This document shows, piece after piece, positions 47,942-59,800 of a DNA stretch of 64,000 nt; positions within the stretch are counted from its first letter, which is position 1; the number at the start of each line of letters is the position of its first letter. The translations under genes and the position numbers were made by a program. The notes under the pieces were generated by a model that made no database searches, was not told where the DNA came from, and was given only the letters and a program-made list of their open reading frames with translations. Source of the stretch: Marsupella aquatica (lineage: Eukaryota; Marchantiophyta); contig OZ316897.1 of assembly GCA_973895155.1 (NCBI GenBank), positions 11,160,001 through 11,224,000 on the forward strand. The letters run 5' to 3'.

Positions 47942-48267
47942 TTTTTGTCTTGAATGGAAATGGGGAGTAAATACAATTAGACTCCCCCATCCCAATGTGA
48001 CAGTTTTTCTGTAGGGAACCCAGACCAGGGTGAGCCCCAACTGATCCGACAGGGACCCGCACCAAGAAGGAGAGAGGATTAAATCAGGGCCACAAAGTGG
48101 ACGACCAGGAGCCGATCAGATAATCATAAGTCCAATCCACTACCCACAAAACCCATCCCACCCACACACATATACCCTCCACACCCCAGTGTGTGGAGGG
48201 GGGATTGAACCCGGGAACCGGGATTGGCCAGGCAAATCCCCTAGCCAATTGACCTAAGCCAATTGGT
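47942..48267 (-). mobile_element. tRNA-derived SINE, 326 bp, with target-site duplication
   Basis: On the minus strand the element opens with a polymerase III promoter: box A TGGCTTAGGTCAATTGG (48261-48245) and box B GGGTTCAATCCC (48212-48201), spaced as in a tRNA gene. It ends in an A-rich tail (GACAAAAAAG) near 47942. The 15-bp direct repeat TACAGTAGGTTTTCT flanks it exactly at 47927-47941 and 48268-48282, which is the expected target-site duplication of target-primed reverse transcription. The body encodes no protein; movement would need a LINE enzyme from elsewhere. The intact duplication suggests a fairly recent insertion. I do not recognise the family. Confidence 0.85.
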
Positions 48268-48280
48268 TACAGTAGGTTTT

Positions 48281-48497
48281 CTGGCATCAATTAGCGAGTC
48301 ACGCTTGTAGACTTAGACCCAATCATGCTTAAACATAGGGAGATGTCAGGGTCTGGCATCAATTAGCGAGTCACGCTTGTAGACTTAGACCCAATCATGC
48401 TTAAACATAGGGAGATGTCAGGGTCTGGCATCAATTAGCGAGTCACACTTGTAGACTTAGACCCAATCATGCTTAAACATAGGGAGATGTTAGGGTC
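48281..48497. repeat. 72-bp tandem triplication
   Basis: CTGGCATCAATTAGCGAGTC starts at 48281, 48353 and 48425. The first two units are identical; the third has a few changes (CACACT for CACGCT, GTTAGG for GTCAGG). The array begins inside the right target-site duplication of the SINE. Confidence 0.95.
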
Positions 48498-48911
48498 ACA
48501 AAGTAATCTCTGACAACTAATAAGGAAACTTCCTGGCATTTTCTCTCCTTATGAAGGAAAACTTCCTAGTAGCTTCTTCTTTACCAAAGGAGACATTAAC
48601 TACACTCTTGAAAAAGAAAAAACCTTCAAAATTGACCGTGCTCCTGATGAATTTTCAACTCCATGTGCGAGGAAAAACCTTGAAATATATATTGCTAGTG
48701 ACCCTTCTTTTGCTGAGTTTCCAACTGAGCCTGTTGAAAACACGACTTGGGTTGCAATTTATGGTTGATCTTAGCCATTGGTAGAGGGCTATGGGTTTGA
48801 TATGGTCCCCTGTACTTATATTCTACCCAGGTGCTAAGAAAATGCAAACACGATAATATGCAATCATTCTTGTTCTTCTCGTTGTCTCTTTACCAATCCT
48901 CATTCTGGCAG

Positions 48912-49180
48912 GAAGCCTCCCTGGCCACTCGATTAGGTGTCATTTTTTCCTATCCGTGCAACACCTAAAAGTGCCACTATGCACCCTTTCCACACCCAAG
49001 CCCTCACTCTTTCCACAACTCATAAACTTGTTGAAATCCAGCAGGCTCAAGCCTCCCTGGCAGTCCTATTCAGTGACATTTTATCCTAACTATGCAACAT
49101 CCTAAGAATGTCACTGTACACCATTTCCACACCCAGACCCTCACTCTTCCCACAACTCATACACTCCTTGAAATCCAGTT
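48912..49180. repeat. Diverged tandem duplication, about 137 bp
   Basis: AAGCCTCCCTGG at 48913 and 49049, followed in both by related text through CCACACCCA(A/G)(G/A)CCCTCACTC and CTTGTTGAAATCCAG or CTCCTTGAAATCCAG. Confidence 0.75.
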
Positions 49181-50535
49181 GCCTGGTCATCTCCCACTCT
49201 TAACAACCCTTCTGTCCAAATTCACTTACTGCTGACAGTGTTGTGCATGAACAGACATTGGACTAGTCGGGACATATTAATCAATTTTTTAGTTGGACAC
49301 ATTTGTGATTTCTCCTCATTTCCATGGAAACATAAATCTCTACATTTTCTTGTGGGTTTGTATGGTAGTCTCTACACGTTGCTTCCCTATTTCTATTTGC
49401 AGGGCCAAATTTCCTCCCTTGTCCTTAATTAAATCACTAGTGTCTAACTGGGGTGTGAGTTGGCAGTTACTATTTGACCGGTTTTGCACTCATTGGCAAT
49501 GGAGGAATGATCTCCAAAAAATCTCAAGCTTTTTCAGGTAATAGATTAGACACATACAACATGCTGGGAAAATTTGAGCTTAAATAGAGATCAAAAAGTT
49601 GTCTAACTAAATGCACAAGTCTACGATAAATCACCTGATTTTTACAGTTGTTCAGGGTGCTTCTCAAGGAGTCCTTCCCAAAAGTGAAACAGCCTTCCTA
49701 AAGCAGTCAGTCAGTGTCAATGTCAGGTGTAAAAGTGAAGTAGCGTGTTACACAGTCCTTGGGGATGGGCAAAACAAACCCCTTAGTCCACCCATGCTTC
49801 ATATTTGGGTTCAGTGACACTCATGGTTTAAGTTAGTACCTGTTATTGTCACTAACGGCCATGACACTACATATGAAGGTGCCTTTACAAGACTTTGGGG
49901 GCCTTGTGATTCTTTTTCACGAAAGTAGACTGGAGTTTTTTGCATTTGGTACACTGTCATGGTTTTACAATATGGATAACCAAAGACAGAGGTTAACCAT
50001 GGGTCAGACTCCATCCTGTATGACACACATGCCAGCATGTGGTCTCTGCAGTCAGCGTTGTCTGACACCAGACTGCTCTAGAAAATTTCAACAACAGCAT
50101 CAGAAAGCTGCCCGGACAGAAATTCCACACAAACGTGGGAGTCGAGTTAACTAACGCAAGTAACCACAGATGAAACCTACCAGTTAACAGATACAAAAAA
50201 AAACAGTGGCTGCTTGATACATTGGTCACTCTGTTATGGTCTATTTTTTAAAAACAAATTTAAAAAAAACAATGAAAACCGTGACAGTTTATAAGAAAAT
50301 GATGCTCCCATGGACCATAGACAGAAACTATACAATTGGGATGGACTAATTGAGAATATTCCCTGTCACATTGTGAGAACAATGGGGTCCATCTGAGTTA
50401 CAAAAATCCATGGGAGCATTTTGACAAACCTAGAGGTCTATCCGGGCTTCATTTTCCACTTTATAATATACACACATCTTTATTGGCATTGTAATTGAAA
50501 GCTAAGCCCTCAACCCTGACACTATTGTAACACAG

Positions 50536-50623
50536 CACATCTTTAGTGGCATGCAGAATTGTGAATAGGCACATCGTTAGTGGCATGCAGAATTGGGAAT
50601 AGGCACATCTTTAGTGGCATTGT
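50536..50623. repeat. 34-bp minisatellite, two and a half units
   Basis: CACATC(T/G)TTAGTGGCATGC starts at 50536 and 50570, with a partial third copy at 50604. A related CACATCTTTATTGGCAT lies at about 50473. Confidence 0.85.
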
Positions 50624-50936
50624 ATTTAAAAGCTGTTTCCCCAAAAGCTTGAGTTGACATGTGCCACTGGCTAGTCCCTCAAAACCATAAAAAGTTCATT
50701 GGGTGGAAGCTGTGGGTCGAGGAACCCAGTTGGGCAGTGTCAATCTTCTCAAAGAAAAAGGATGTTGTTCAAGAATGATGTTGTTGTTCAAGGAATCAGT
50801 GAGGAAGGAACGCTTTCAGTCAAACAATTCCCACACGAATTCGGTGGTGATTGATTGATGAATTTTACAAAGCTCCTGAGAAGAGAAGAAGAGCAGAGAA
50901 GAAGAAGAAGAAGGGGCAAAAGAGAGGAAGGCATCA

Positions 50937-53152
50937 ATGTTTGTTTTGACGAAGCTCACGAAGGAGCTGCGAATTGCTCCGCAGAAGCTCTCGCTGCCTT
51001 TATTGGATGCCGTCACCGGCGAGATTCAGACACTGTTCTTCGACAAGGTAGAGAAGTCACTGCGAAAGAAGAGGAACTTCTTTTGGGAGCTGTCTCAAAG
51101 ATGCTGGCAGAGTGTGCATTTCTGTGAATAGTCTGGTCCGGTTCGGAAACATGTGCCCGGTGCTCCAGTGATTAAAACACAGCCGGGTTCGGTGACCTAG
51201 GCGGTTTAAATCATCGTACCTTGGAGCTGGCCAACGGAAAATATCTATCAAGAGTGTGGCTTAATTTTAATTGGCAGAGTATGGAATTTAGTTGAGATTA
51301 TTGACATGCACCACTTCCTTCTAACAGTCAGCACTATGGCAGGTGTTGAAGGATTTAGGTCTGTGCGTGACGCTTTATGATGTCAGATCGGTGGAAGGCG
51401 GCTTCGTGTTCCCCGGAGATGGAGCTCCCCGCTTTACGGTATTTCTCGTTTGTTCCTTGGAAACATTTTGCCGAGCATATTGTTTATTACAATGCTCACT
51501 GTACACTGACGATTTCAGCAGCATGAAGTGGAATTTGATCACTGTGTATTGTCTCCATGGGCATCACTTCTTATTCTTCTAGATTAAGATGGAATGAATC
51601 GCTTCTCTATGGATAATAAGGGGAAAGCAGGAAATTTTCATCTCCCTGCAATTAGGAATACTCATCTATTCACCGTTGCTTTGCTTCAATTGAAGACGAT
51701 GAGAAAGTGTTAAACCTTGGACTTGACTTTGGTCTCTTGAAAAGAAAATTATTGTATCTGTGTAATGGATGCAACTACAGGTAGAATTCAACCTGGTTAT
51801 GTTCCGGCCATTTGTTGGAGAAGTCTTGACAGGCAAGCTGAAGAAGTGTGATAAATCTGGACTTTACAGTACGTCTTCTAAACCTTTGGCTCCAAGAAGA
51901 GTCCGTAGGAAGTCTCATAACATGTAGTCTCTTCTTCCAGTTGTCCTAGTTGTTGCTGCAGATTCCCACTCTTTCTCGACTGATAAGTCTCGACTGATAA
52001 GTCTCGACTGATAAGTCTCGTCTACATTTGAAATCGCGTGCCTAAACTTCTGTACGCAAATCAAAACGAATTCCACCTTTTGTGGACTGGGAATATAGTG
52101 CAAATATCTCATAGAATGGAAAGGCATCATGGTCCAGACTCCCTCAACTTGAACCTTGCTACTATCGTCCAGTCACGATTTCTTTCTATTCCAGCTGTCC
52201 ACGATTATCACTTGTCGTTCCTTCCTTGCGTTGGCAGTCTCATTGCAATTTTTTGAGGACATTCATATACCAGAGCATCTTCTACAACAGCCTTCTGTTT
52301 TGTAAGAATTCTGGACCTACTCGTTCGTATCAATATCTGCTAAGCCGTTGCTACCAATGTTTTTGTAAATGATTAATAATGTTGATATTGTGGGGTACAA
52401 GGCCCAGTCCTGCGACAAGGTCATTGCTTGACTGTCGTTTGGAGTACGAGACTTCACTTTCCAGTACCTGTTTCAGTTCGGGTGGGCATACTTATGAGGC
52501 TCTTGTCTGAGTCTGTTTCCTGGTTTTCTCAATTACTTTGTTCAGTTACACAGAAATCAATCTTTGTTCGATGCAGTGATGAAGGCGAGAAGTTATGGAT
52601 CTGGAACTTCAATGGCAATGATATGTTCATGGATCTTGATGAAGAGGTAAGACTCATCACTCATTCTTGCTATTTCCTTCATGTGGCCTCTGTCACAAAC
52701 AATTCGTACACTATTCTCTGGCATCCTAACCTTTGAACGACAGAGGCTTGGAAAGCTTGATCTCACACTCAACACTAGCAGAACTATTTAGTTTGTATTG
52801 ATGTACAGGCTTGCGTTCTTGTTACTCTTTCGCTGAATGGTGGATTTTGGCTACTTTCTTGCATCCAGGTCCGCTTCCGAGTGGTGCAAGTGAAGTACCC
52901 TGCCATTATTACGGATCAAGAAAAAGGCTCCAAACCATTTGCTCCAATGGAAATCATTGTAAGGCCTTGGTACCTTCAGAAAAGTTTCTTCACGTTGTGA
53001 TTCATTGAAATACTTGACAACCTGCACAAAAGATCAGTGCGACAGAGCTGAATTTTCCATGCCTCTCAAGCAATTGTATCACTGATCTGTTCTTTGTGTT
53101 GTGTCAGGGAGATATCAATGCTGATGGTCTAGGGCTGGTTTCTTGGTGGTAA
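50937..53152 (+). CDS. RPC25: RNA polymerase III subunit RPC25 (NRPC7, Rpb7-like stalk subunit)
   Basis: Stalk subunit of nuclear RNA polymerase III that pairs with RPC17 and acts in initiation. Seven exons, 187 aa: 50937-51047, 51343-51438, 51781-51868, 52238-52301, 52577-52646, 52869-52958 and 53108-53152. The Rpb7 N-terminal domain comes first (LLDAVTGEIQTLFFDK, LGLCVTLYDV, GGFVFPGDGAP, VMFRPFVGEVL), then the S1/OB-like domain (SLQFFEDIHIP, LWIWNF, VRFRVVQVKYP). The closing GLGLVSWW is the family's usual ending for the Pol III paralogue and separates it from RPB7 of Pol II. No single frame shows more than a fragment; I rebuilt it by splice phase. A 14-bp repeat lies in intron 3. Confidence 0.93.
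51974..52020. repeat. 14-bp tandem repeat in RPC25 intron 3
   Basis: Unit TCTCGACTGATAAG, three full copies and a partial one. Confidence 0.9.
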
Positions 53153-53324
53153 GCTACCAACCATAGATCTCCCCGGTTAACTAGGAATCATTAGCGGCAA
53201 CTGGGTCTCCATCTCCTTGTAATAACCAGCTCGAGAGGCACCTCAGTTATGGATACTACCCTAACTACTCATTCAATTGATCACAAATATAGGTGAGGAA
53301 CCAGAGCTAAACAAAATCTTGGAA

Positions 53325-54125
53325 GGGAAAGATTCTTTATTATTGATACTCATTTTATAATTTGTACCCATTCTTAATACCCCTCAAAGTTAAGGGTGAG
53401 TAAAGAAAAACCTTGTAAGAAAAAAAATCTTTATTAGTGACACCCATCTATGATTTGTCCCCATTCTTTGCACCCCAAAGTCTCAATTATTTATTTTATT
53501 ATTGACCCTCATTTATGATTTGTCCTTATTGTCTGCACCCCAAAGTCCCAAAGTTAAATGCTTTATTGTTGGCATTCATTTATGATTTGTCCCCATTCTT
53601 GTCATGTTAGTAATTTACTCGAGTTCCCGGGTTGAGTTACTTTACTCTTACTAGGGTTAGTTAACCTTTGATTACACTAAAATGAGATCCGCTTAGTTTG
53701 GGTCCACATATCCTTCTCTCCCCCCACCTCCCCCCCCCCCCCCCCCCACGTCCCGTGCGGGGATATAGGTTAGAAGAAGAGCATTTTGTGTCTCATTCTT
53801 CACATGTATACTCATATATATTCATTGATACTTCAAGAGTTTTTAAGCTGGTGATATCTTGTTTGTGTAGTTCATTGAGTGTTCTTGTGTTTTGCATTTG
53901 CTCTCTAGTCTAACCTTACGTGTTGATACAATTCACCCCAATGTCAACCCTGCACTAAAATCTCAAATTAAAACTCTTCATTATAGAGAGTCATATATGA
54001 TTTGTCCCCATTAAACTCTTCATTATAGAGAGTCATATATGATTTGTCCCCATTCCCTAATCCGTGGACCAAAGTCCCAAACTTAAATTCTTTATTATGG
54101 ACACATTTATGATTTGTCCCCATTT
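53325..54125. repeat. Degenerate tandem array, units of about 60-65 bp
   Basis: The phrase TATGATTTGTCCCCATT recurs (about 53450, 53581, 53997, 54037, 54110), usually with CACCCCAAAGTC and TTCTTTATTA between copies. A poly-C run (53729-53747) interrupts the array. Confidence 0.8.
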
Positions 54126-54133
54126 CTTGCACC

Positions 54134-54254
54134 TTAAAGTTAAGACACAAGGGCAAAGGTAATGAATAAAAGCCATCACATGTCAGGTCTTCCTTAAAGT
54201 TAAGAGACACAAGGGCAAAGGTAATGAATAAAAGCCATCGCATGTCAGGTCTTC
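54134..54254. repeat. Tandem duplication, about 60 bp
   Basis: TTAAAGTTAAG(AG)ACACAAGG at 54134 and 54194, both continuing to CATGTCAGGTCTTC. Confidence 0.9.
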
Positions 54255-54334
54255 TACTCTGATCCTTCTTATTAATTTTGACCGCTTGGTGAGATGGGTT
54301 TAATCAAGACACAATTTTGAACATGATGTCATTT

Positions 54335-55130
54335 GATGGTAGGAACAAAAAATTATATATATCACACTGCAAATGAACAAGAAACACCCAAACAGGAGAC
54401 AGGGTCCCCATAGGCAAAAGTCCCAATGAAGGGGAGACCATCAAAAAATGGTAGGAACAAAAAATTATATATATCACAGTGCAATTGAACAAGAAACACC
54501 CAAACAGGAGACAGGGTCCCTTAGGCAAAAGTCACAATGAAAGGGAGACCTCAAACAACCAACAAAGGAAAAAGGTCATTGGCAAACTATAGAGCCTGCT
54601 GGAGCTCTAAAGTGAACTGGATAGGGGGGTCTAACAACTGAACCTGACTACTGTAGCTGCCCAACCCTTACAAAGAATGGCGAATGCTTAAGCCCACTGG
54701 AGTGCGACTCACACCCACTGTTGGGAAAAGGTCGTGATAACAGGCAGTGGTGGATAAGGTCTCTGCTTGACATTAAGAAGCGCACAAGACCATAGGAAGA
54801 GGTCAAAGGCCGGGCGAAGTGCCCCAAAAACTTCAACAGAGAAAAGATTGTCCGGTAACGAATAGTGTAGACCTCCTCCAGATGTGTGGCCCTAGCAGTT
54901 GTGTGAACAGGTACATTAGCTGTCGTGGCAACATTGGCCCTATTAGTACGGTCGATAACCACCACATCCACAAGGGCCCAAAGTCCAGCACGCAAAAAGA
55001 CGAGGTCAGCATGGCGGCAATCAGGAACACTGTCCCAAGAAGGTAAAACATGTCTTTGCTCCATGAAGACATGGTATCCTCATTCACATGCAATGGCACT
55101 CTGCAGACACATGTGGGCTAGCACAACAGG
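54335..55130 (-). mobile_element. Decayed retroelement-like segment
   Basis: Two tandem copies of a block starting ATGGTAGGAACAAAAAATTA (54335, 54448) contain family B text (GGAGACAGGGTCCC, CCCAATGAAGGGGAGACC). The next part, to about 54830, is alignable by eye with 40860-41390. Beyond it, the minus strand keeps a short open frame (55064-54648) with LWALVDVVVIDRTNRANV. That reminds me of the weakly conserved text (VV..DPTR.DLV..A) downstream of reverse transcriptases in plant non-LTR elements. No reverse transcriptase motif is visible, so the class is a guess. Confidence 0.4.
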
Positions 55131-55297
55131 CAAGGGTGGGGGAGACCAAGGCTAAGGCGTGTGGAAATAGTAAAGATGAAAGAGCTCATACGAAAGGGAG
55201 CTCACAATGGACTACATGAAAACCAAGCCTCTGAACTTATGTCTGAATCAAATCCAATGGTGCATCAGAAAGCATGCTAGCAAGGCTGTGTTGATGC

Positions 55298-55421
55298 ATG
55301 TAGTCTGAAATCAATTGTTGGATTTTGTCTGCACTGTCCAAAATAACTCCCTCAACAGCATGTAGTCTGAAATCAATTGTTGGATTTTGTCTCCACTGTC
55401 CAAAATAACTCCCTCAACAGT
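55298..55421. repeat. Tandem duplication, 61 bp
   Basis: GCATGTAGTCTGAAATCAAT at 55298 and 55359, each continuing to AAATAACTCCCTCAACA. Confidence 0.9.
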
Positions 55422-56079
55422 AGGAACCGCGGTCCACACCTCCTTGACCAATAGGGCCCATTCATGGCAAAACAGGAGTGTTCCATTCTCCACTCCCATG
55501 ACATAGTCTCAGAGGATAGGCCCAAAAGAAAACTAGGGCATGAGCAACCTGCGCCCCAACAACCAAGAAACACACAAGGGGCAATGGCTGCAGCAGAAAA
55601 CACCCCCATGCCTCCCTGAGAAAGCAGCAGCGCAGTCAGCCGAGCAATACAAACACCAACCTCTCCATCAAAGGCTCCAGTACCAATAGGGTGACCAAAG
55701 ACCCCATGACTGGTATCAAATGCAGAGAGCAAACATAACACCATTGGCATGGGGGGACGGTCCAAAGAAGATAGGCAAGGAGATGGACAACGCACATGAC
55801 CAAAATAAGGAAGGCAATCTGAGCATCACCTAAAGCCACCCACTCAATGTACCAAACATTCAGGATGAGAATAACCTGTAAAAAGTCTTGCCCAAAGGTA
55901 AGTCCACCCAATAGCACCCCACGAATCTTGATGCAATCGATCCAAATGGGTATGTCCACCGGGGGAGAAAAGTAGCCTCAAGGTGGGGACCAGACTGTAC
56001 ACTTCCTGGGTTGAACAGACTAACCCAGATGGGCCAGGTGGTCGACAAAGTGGATGCAAACACGTCCCACCACAAGGAA

Positions 56080-56150
56080 TGTCATCTGAATGTCATCAGC
56101 CTGTCATCAGCCACTGTGAATGTCATCAGCCTGTCATCAGCCACTCACAC
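56080..56150. repeat. Short tandem duplication
   Basis: GAATGTCATCAGCCTGTCAT followed by CAGCCACT occurs twice in direct succession. Small doublets also follow at about 56269-56304 (GCGTTGGGTGAATCCACCAG) and 56370-56395. Confidence 0.85.
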
Positions 56151-56809
56151 TAACGTCTGCGTATAGTGGAACCATAATCTATCAGGAGTGTCCCAAAAAT
56201 CTTTTGCATAGCCTGAAATCCCACCAGTGTAGTTTTGACAAATCACAGTTTATAGTTTCAAGTCTCGGGCGTTGGGTGAATCCACCAGGCGTTGGGTGAA
56301 TCCACCAGAATTTGTTTTTCGAGCTCTCTACGGAGTGTCGAGCAAAGTTTAGCTTAGTGAGGCTGAGCAGGTGAGGATCGAGCAGGTGAGGATCGTGTGA
56401 GCCCAAGGAATACACATTGACAGGACCCACAGGAGCAGGCATGATAACCAAGCTCCCCAGGTAAATTTCAGAATGCCTTGAAAAGCAATTTATATGCTCC
56501 CGACGAGACATGTGCTGAACACTGTCCACAACTTCATTGACAAAAAGTAGGATTGCCTTACAGGGACTTCTTCAGAGCTCCTTTCCAAAACGTGAAGGAT
56601 AATTTGTGGGATTTCCCCACCTCAAAGACAGACTGTACTTCAATGAGTGAGATTTGAAATCGAAAATTTCTGATCACCATTGAAGCCGGACTAGAAAATC
56701 TCACTCATTGAAGTCGCACTAGAAATGAGTGAAATGCGTGGTCAAAATTGCTATTTTACACAAGAGTAGTAACGCACAGGTATGGCATGTTTCCACCGAT
56801 AAACAACAC

Positions 56810-59800
56810 TCAGCGATAGAGAACAAGGTCCGGATTCGCGTCCATTTTCTTCTCCTCCTGAGCATGCCTCTGAAACATAACTCGGGTCTGCTTCAGATGC
56901 TCACTAAACACTCGTTGTCGCTTCCTTGCTGCATTGTATTCTGAAAGCTGCCTCTTCGTCACAACTTTGAAGTTTTCTGAAGAGAGTGCATTACCATCCA
57001 GGACATCGCCCATCAAATCTGATTTCCTAAGAAGGTCAGGTTCTTGTTGACCTTGGGTCCTGACAACCCACGGTCTTCCTCTGGCGGAAACAATAATACA
57101 TCTGGCCAGAACACCTGCCACAGTATCTGCTGTTTCTTTGTCCGAAAAAATCACATATCCCGTTGAGCTATTCAATTCTGGATGGGGGGGAGGAATCGTT
57201 ACAGACTGAATCTTCTCTTCATTGCAGAACTTCAGAAGCTGCTCCCTCAAGTCGGATTCTGGCACACTTACCTCCAAGTTATCAATCATTAAGATGCATC
57301 CAGACCTTCCTAGGACATTCTTGGTGAAAGCAGACCTCCTATTTCTGGCCTGGTTGTTTCGTAAATGGACATTCCAGCCTTCCTGCTGATCATCTGGTAA
57401 GGCCTGATCAGATCCTGAGAGGTTGTCGCTATTGGAATATTCCCTCGTGGATGATAAGGGTGGCATGCTGCTGCCGGCTATGACACCATCATCTTCTTCT
57501 TCGTCTGATAAGCAGATCACATTGTCTAAGGCTGAACCGAGCCCTGTGCGGGACTTAGCATTCACCAGCTCTTGTTTATTGCCGGAGCGTGCCGTAGAAC
57601 TTGAATGCATTGCAAATTTCAAGTCGTCTTCAACCTTTGGTTGAACAGATGGGTCCTTCTTTGGTTCTCCGAAACGTTCATCAACTGATCCCGGAAGCTC
57701 CTCCTCCCGTCCATTGTCACATCCTTTCTCCCTTGTGACAGAAACATGAAACAACTTCGCATCCTTTCGTTCTGAAGGGGCACAGTCTGTGGGACCCGAT
57801 GGGGGAGCCTCAGGTTTAGGTTCAGCAGGCTTGCATGTCGTCGTCATTGCCTCGGATTTGCCACCAGAATCTAAAAGCTCCTCTTCGTAATTAGGTGAAT
57901 ATGAAGTCACCTTGGCTCCAGTAGGAAATGATCTGCTGAGAGAAAGACCCTCGACAATAGACGCAGATTCATCTAATTCCATATCGAATTCGACTGTAAT
58001 TCGTACTTTCTTCGACCGAAGCCCATCGCTTTTCGCAGCTACAATTTGTATCTTCTTCTGTGTTTTGTGAGCCTCCGATCTCACCTTATTTTCAACAGTT
58101 GCAGCTATACCGGCCCTCTCCTGCTTTAACATATCAGCTTTCGCCTCCCACTCTGTCATATCAAAGACAGACCTCACAGTTAGAAGTCTATCGATCCCAA
58201 ATCTGGAAGCTCACAAAAATGACATCACCAGAATGTCAGCTCATACAAACCTTTAATATCCAAATCACTCGGAAGCTTGGAAAACCCATCATTTCCGCCA
58301 CTTTCATCTGCAAAAAATCAATGTCATGAGCAGCTTGTAAAGCAAACAAAAGCACCATACAGGGCAAGAAAGACATTCATTCCGCAATTTGCGTACACGA
58401 TGGCAATGCTGCAATAAAAAACTAATGCGCTAGGAGTATTGGCACCCGTTGATTGCAGTACTCCTTGCCGCCGGTGTGCGCATGCCAACGAATGTCTTCC
58501 GATAGAATCTTAGAGATAAACAGCTACGTGACTGACAGAAAAGTAGGATATTCAATACGAACACGATAAGAACAGAAACGACCAAATTCCATCAGTGACC
58601 CAGAAATTGGAATGGCAGGGGATACAGAAGGCCGCCTAACTGACTTCACCCAATAAAGTTAAATAAGACACGAGTTTGAAGGCTTCTTGTCAGGATGCTC
58701 GTACTTATTTTCCCCGAACCTCTGAAACAATTAACCATGAGGTTCAGGGGTAAGGAAAGGGTCGAGGAAGCTAGAAGAACCAAGGCAACGGTTGCTAACA
58801 AGAACACATTGATATTACCCCTTAAGTGAAAGGCATGATGAAGGTAGAGTAGTTGCAATTTAGAAATGGACCAAGAAAACAGAAACTTAGAACGGAAAAC
58901 AAAAGAAAAGATAAGATACGATAAGACAAGAAACAAATAAAGGAATCAACGTTGATACACAATCGTCGCACACGTCTTTACGAGTTCCCTATACCCTAGA
59001 TTGTTTAAGATTGCATAGTTTTTGGAGGCCATCCCTCCTGGACACATGCTAGCTATCATCCGATAATCTCCACACTAGAATTCTCGGCTACTGACTTTGT
59101 AGTCTGGCACAAAATCTGAAGAAAGGGCAGGTAACTGATTTTTAGTCTCAAGAACTTCTTTTATACGATTCACCCAAGAGGTCACCCTTTGTACAATACC
59201 TGGCGACTTGCTGCTCAAATCATAGTCTTCAAGAAAGTCAGCCTTACCCTTAACATCCTCCTCCTTCACCTGGACTTCGGAGGGCCTCCTGCCCAAGTGA
59301 CGTTCTTCAAGAAATTTAGCCTTAGCCTTGACATCCTCCTCCTTCGCCTGGACTTGGGAGGGCCTGCTCAAGTGATGTTCTTCTAGAGGATCAGCCTTAG
59401 CCTTGACAGTTTCCTTCTTCACTGGAAGTTCGCATTCTTCTTCCTCAGTAAGGTCAATAAAAACCTTCGTTTTTAGACGACGGTCTTCAACTGGCTTAGC
59501 ATTTGGTGAGACTGTGGGCTTCTGCTGTATCCGACTATAGCCGACTCTGTCCAAAGACTTCGCATCCGTAGAAACTTTCTGTTGCTGTTCCTCCTCTTTG
59601 CAGACTCTTCCCGAAGACTTCGTTCCAAATATACGTTCTCGTTGTTCGCTGAGATCTAAAGGAAAGGATTCTTCGCTCTCCGCTTGACCTCTCATTTTCT
59701 TCGTTGGTCTATTACTGCCACCACCAGCAGGAGAGGAAAGTGGAGGGACATCCTGTGTAGTCTCTACTGCCTGTTTTGACTGCTTCAAGAGCTCAACGCT

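Larger units (their letters stand above)
46988..50936. other. Intergenic stretch with SINE and tandem repeats
   Basis: No gene seen. Contents: a poly-C run near 47666; an 81-bp hairpin-bearing duplication (47771); a complete SINE (47942-48267); a 72-bp triplication (48281); a diverged 137-bp pair (48912); a 34-bp minisatellite (50536); and the RPC25 promoter with a GAAGA-rich leader (50877-50935). Short open frames at 48551-48784, 49238-49541 and 49811-50154 match nothing I know. Confidence 0.5.
53153..56809. other. Repeat and retroelement-remnant stretch
   Basis: It lies between the convergent RPC25 (+) and SAWADEE (-) genes. Contents: a degenerate repeat array (53325-54125) with a poly-C run at 53729-53747, several two-copy duplications, and a decayed retroelement-like segment (54335-55130). 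Long minus-strand open frames at 55373-55959 have no recognisable domain. About 56160-56809 is the 3' flank of the SAWADEE gene. Confidence 0.5.

Noticed and set aside
48281-48497. CRISPR-like array of 72-bp units
   Set aside because: The units are directly adjacent with no spacers, and the DNA is a plant nuclear region.
55373-55959. Overlapping minus-strand frames of 107-140 aa
   Set aside because: No domain or splice partners, and they contain a tandem duplication; probably decayed repeat DNA.
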